Origin: Pseudomonadota bacterium
Lineage (GTDB): Bacteria > Pseudomonadota > Alphaproteobacteria > Rhizobiales > Devosiaceae
Assembly (NCBI GenBank): GCA_023437755.1
Contig: JAEZFJ010000012.1
Coordinates: 1 to 6,236, forward strand
Length of the DNA stretch: 6,236 nucleotides
Direction: 5' to 3'
Shown one piece after another: positions 4,665 to 6,236 of this stretch. The number at the start of each line of letters is the position of its first letter. Position 1 is the first letter of the stretch. The position numbers and the translations under genes are program-made. Below the pieces are notes generated by a model. That model was not told where the DNA came from and searched no databases. It saw only the letters and a list, made by a program, of their open reading frames with translations.

Positions 4665-6062
4665 TCAGCACTCCACCACGTTGACGGCAAGGCCGCCGAG
4701 GCTGGTTTCCTTGTAGCGCTCGTTCATGTCCCGCCCGGTCTGGCGCATGGTTTCCACGCACGCATCGAGCGACACGGCATGAACCCCATTGCCCATCAGC
4801 GCCAGCGAGGCTGCGGTCACAGCCTTCACCGCGCCGAAGGCATTGCGCTCGATACAGGGCACCTGCACCAGCCCCCCCACCGGATCGCAGGTCATGCCGA
4901 GATGATGCTCCAGGGCAATCTCGGCGGCATTTTCCACCTGCTCGGGCGTACCGCCCATCACCGCGCACAACCCTGCCGCCGCCATGGCCGAGGCCGACCC
5001 GACCTCGCCCTGGCAGCCCACTTCCGCCCCCGAAATCGAAGCGCGGTGTTTGACGATGCCGCCGATGGCTGCTGCGGTCAGCAGGAAGTCATGGATGCCG
5101 CGTCGCTCGGCGCCACCCACCTGCTCGACATAGAAGCGCAGCACCGCCGGGATCACCCCAGCGGCGCCATTGGTGGGCGCCGTCACCACCCGGCCGCCGG
5201 CGGCGTTCTCCTCGTTCACTGCCATGGCGAACACCGACAGCCAGTCATTGGCGGCGAGCGGATTGAACACGTTGCGCGTCCGCCCCGCCTCGAGCCGCTC
5301 GTGGATGCCCTTCGCCCGCCGCGGCACCTTGAGCCCGCCGGGCAGCTGCCCCTCCTGGCGCAACCCGCGGTCGATGCAGTCCGACATCGCCTGCCACAGC
5401 CGGTCGAGGCCACGGTCCAGCTCGGTGACGCTGCGCAGCGCCAGTTCGTTGCGCCGCTTCATCTCGGCGATCGACAGCCCGGATCGTTTGGCCATCGCGA
5501 GCATGGCTGCGGCGGAATCGAAAGGGTGGGGGACCTCCGGCCCACCGGCTGACGCCTTGGTGGTTCCGGCCAGCATCTCCGCCTCGCTCACCACGAAGCC
5601 GCCGCCGACCGAGTAGTATCCGCGCCGCAACAGCAGCGCGCCGCTCTCGTCGAAGGCGGAGAATTGCAGCCCGTTCGGATGCAGCGGCATCCGCGTCTGC
5701 TTGTCGAAAACGAGGTCGCGCTGCGGCCGGAAGCGGTAGGGCGGGTGCCCCGCCGGCTCCACCTGTCCGGTGCGTTCCACCGCCTCGATGACCACATCCA
5801 TCTCGTCGGGATCAACCGTATCCGGCAACAGGCCGCTGAGCCCAAGGATCACCGCCCGGCCCGAGCCGTGTCCGACCCCGGTAAAGGCGAGCGATCCATG
5901 CAGGCTCGCTGTCAGCGCCACCGGCTGCGCCCGCGCCGGCCGCGGCCAGTCACCATCCCTCAGTTCGGCGAGAAATCGTCCGGCCGCCACCATCGGTCCC
6001 ATGGTATGGGAGCTCGACGGCCCCACCCCGATCTTGAAGACGTCGAACACCGACAGGAACAC
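4665..6062 (-). CDS. sdaA: L-serine dehydratase (L-serine ammonia-lyase), iron-sulfur type, single chain
   Basis: This cytoplasmic enzyme deaminates L-serine to pyruvate and ammonia using a [4Fe-4S] cluster. At 465 residues it is normal for the one-chain bacterial form (E. coli SdaA about 454). The beta domain comes first, with the family signature VGPSSSHTMGPM (13-24). The alpha domain has TAPTNGAAG around N298 and ISGAEVGCQGEVG. Cluster ligands C350, C392 (TCDPVGG) and C403 (VPCIERN) are all present, and the final residue is C465. Spacings of 42, 11 and 62 equal those recalled for the Legionella enzyme (C343, C385, C396, C458), where the C-terminal Cys occupies the fourth iron site as a tail-in-mouth plug until substrate arrives. 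The GTG start at 6062 is supported by GGAG 7 bases upstream and by the family N-terminus. It lies 72 bases downstream of the TetR-like gene, same strand. A paralogue symbol (sdaB) cannot be excluded. Confidence 0.97.
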   Translation of the reverse strand: MFLSVFDVFKIGVGPSSSHTMGPMVAAGRFLAELRDGDWPRPARAQPVALTASLHGSLAFTGVGHGSGRAVILGLSGLLPDTVDPDEMDVVIEAVERTGQVEPAGHPPYRFRPQRDLVFDKQTRMPLHPNGLQFSAFDESGALLLRRGYYSVGGGFVVSEAEMLAGTTKASAGGPEVPHPFDSAAAMLAMAKRSGLSIAEMKRRNELALRSVTELDRGLDRLWQAMSDCIDRGLRQEGQLPGGLKVPRRAKGIHERLEAGRTRNVFNPLAANDWLSVFAMAVNEENAAGGRVVTAPTNGAAGVIPAVLRFYVEQVGGAERRGIHDFLLTAAAIGGIVKHRASISGAEVGCQGEVGSASAMAAAGLCAVMGGTPEQVENAAEIALEHHLGMTCDPVGGLVQVPCIERNAFGAVKAVTAASLALMGNGVHAVSLDACVETMRQTGRDMNERYKETSLGGLAVNVVEC

Positions 6063-6069
6063 GCACCCA

Positions 6070-6073
6070 CTCC
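6070..6073 (-). promoter_or_regulatory. Ribosome-binding site deciding the GTG start of the serine dehydratase gene
   Basis: GGAG on the minus strand lies 7 bases before the GTG at 6062-6060. It supports a start giving the family-typical N-terminus FLSVFDVFKIGVGPSSSHT. Confidence 0.65.
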
Positions 6074-6080
6074 GGCAAGG

Positions 6081-6118
6081 TCGATCCTCACCCTAGCCCG
6101 AAAGCTGCGGAGGATCGA
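6081..6118. repeat. 9-bp inverted repeat between the TetR-like gene and serine dehydratase
   Basis: TCGATCCTC (6081-6089) and GAGGATCGA (6110-6118) are exact inverse copies separated by 20 bases. They fill most of the 72-base gap, ending about 19 bases before the GTG start. There is no following T-run on the minus strand, so it is not a standard intrinsic terminator. Centre-to-centre distance is 29 bases, close to three helical turns, which suits either a protein binding two half-sites or an RNA hairpin in the leader. Confidence 0.42.
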
Positions 6119-6134
6119 GAACGACCGCGTCTGG

Positions 6135-6236
6135 TCAGGTGGCGAGTGCGTGTTCGATCATGTCCAGCAGCTGCCTGCCCGCGGCGGTGAGAGCGAAATC
6201 CGGGTCGGCCAGCCAGGTCTCGATGATCCCGCAGAT
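6135..6236 (-). CDS. Probable TetR-family transcriptional regulator, C-terminal end only (partial)
   Basis: A minus-strand frame enters from the right edge and stops at TGA (6137-6135). The 33 visible residues begin ICGIIETWLADPDFALTAAG and end LLDMIEHALAT. The pattern GI..-W-L-x-x-P-x-F-x-L followed by a final helix is characteristic of the last helices of AcrR/TetR regulators, where this part forms the dimer and ligand-binding domain. The DNA-binding helix-turn-helix lies outside the window. It is co-directional with serine dehydratase, 72 bases away, so it may be co-transcribed with it or control it. Neither is shown. The call rests on a short C-terminal resemblance. Confidence 0.6.
   Translation of the reverse strand: MCGIIETWLADPDFALTAAGRQLLDMIEHALAT

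Noticed and set aside
4779..5552. Plus-strand open frame of about 257 residues opposite serine dehydratase
   Set aside because: Same mirror-frame pattern (His, Arg and Gly rich). The minus-strand gene has all family cysteines and signatures.
1..6236. Search for CRISPR arrays, tRNA/rRNA genes, insertion sequences, integrases and attachment sites
   Set aside because: No regularly spaced repeats, no cloverleaf or rRNA-like stretch, and no transposase or integrase motif was seen by eye on either strand.

Overview
The window is GC-rich, densely coded DNA with typical proteobacterial chromosomal gene content. High GC, the gene families and their styles suggest an alphaproteobacterium, perhaps of the Hyphomicrobiales (Devosia-like). 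That placement is an impression from gene style, not a demonstrated identity. I see no rRNA, tRNA, CRISPR array, transposase, integrase or phage gene.

Layout. (1) Bases 1-1112, plus strand: the last codons of a probable sensor histidine kinase overlap by 4 bases (ATGA) a 343-residue response regulator made of a receiver, a PAS-like middle region and a LuxR-type helix-turn-helix. (2) Bases 1116-1427, minus strand: two small genes, a 26-residue hydrophobic peptide followed by a 69-residue protein with an acidic front and a very basic tail. They end against the response regulator. (3) Bases 1428-1644: a regulatory gap with a strong 13-bp hairpin that probably ends the oxidase transcript. (4) Bases 1645-3054, minus strand: a berberine-bridge-enzyme-like FAD oxidoreductase. 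(5) Bases 3055-3267: a divergent intergenic region with two GC-rich palindromes and, just before the oxidase ribosome-binding site, a terminator-like hairpin plus T5. (6) Bases 3268-4140, plus strand: a membrane-anchored diheme cytochrome c. (7) Bases 4221-4661, plus strand: a small HNH-nuclease-like protein lacking the usual catalytic His, preceded by a hairpin that reaches its ribosome-binding site. (8) Bases 4665-6062, minus strand: an iron-sulfur L-serine dehydratase whose four cluster cysteines are all visible. It converges on the HNH gene with 3 bases between stops. (9) Bases 6135-6236, minus strand: the C-terminal end of a probable TetR-family regulator.

How the parts relate. The kinase and response regulator form one two-component unit. 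The flavin oxidoreductase and the diheme cytochrome share a divergent control region, so they may be co-regulated, but nothing shows that they exchange electrons. Serine dehydratase is ordinary amino-acid catabolism (L-serine to pyruvate and ammonia). I see no clear new multi-gene system. The best leads are the leader terminator of the oxidase, the two small genes, the degenerate HNH protein with its hairpin, and the serine dehydratase leader repeat.
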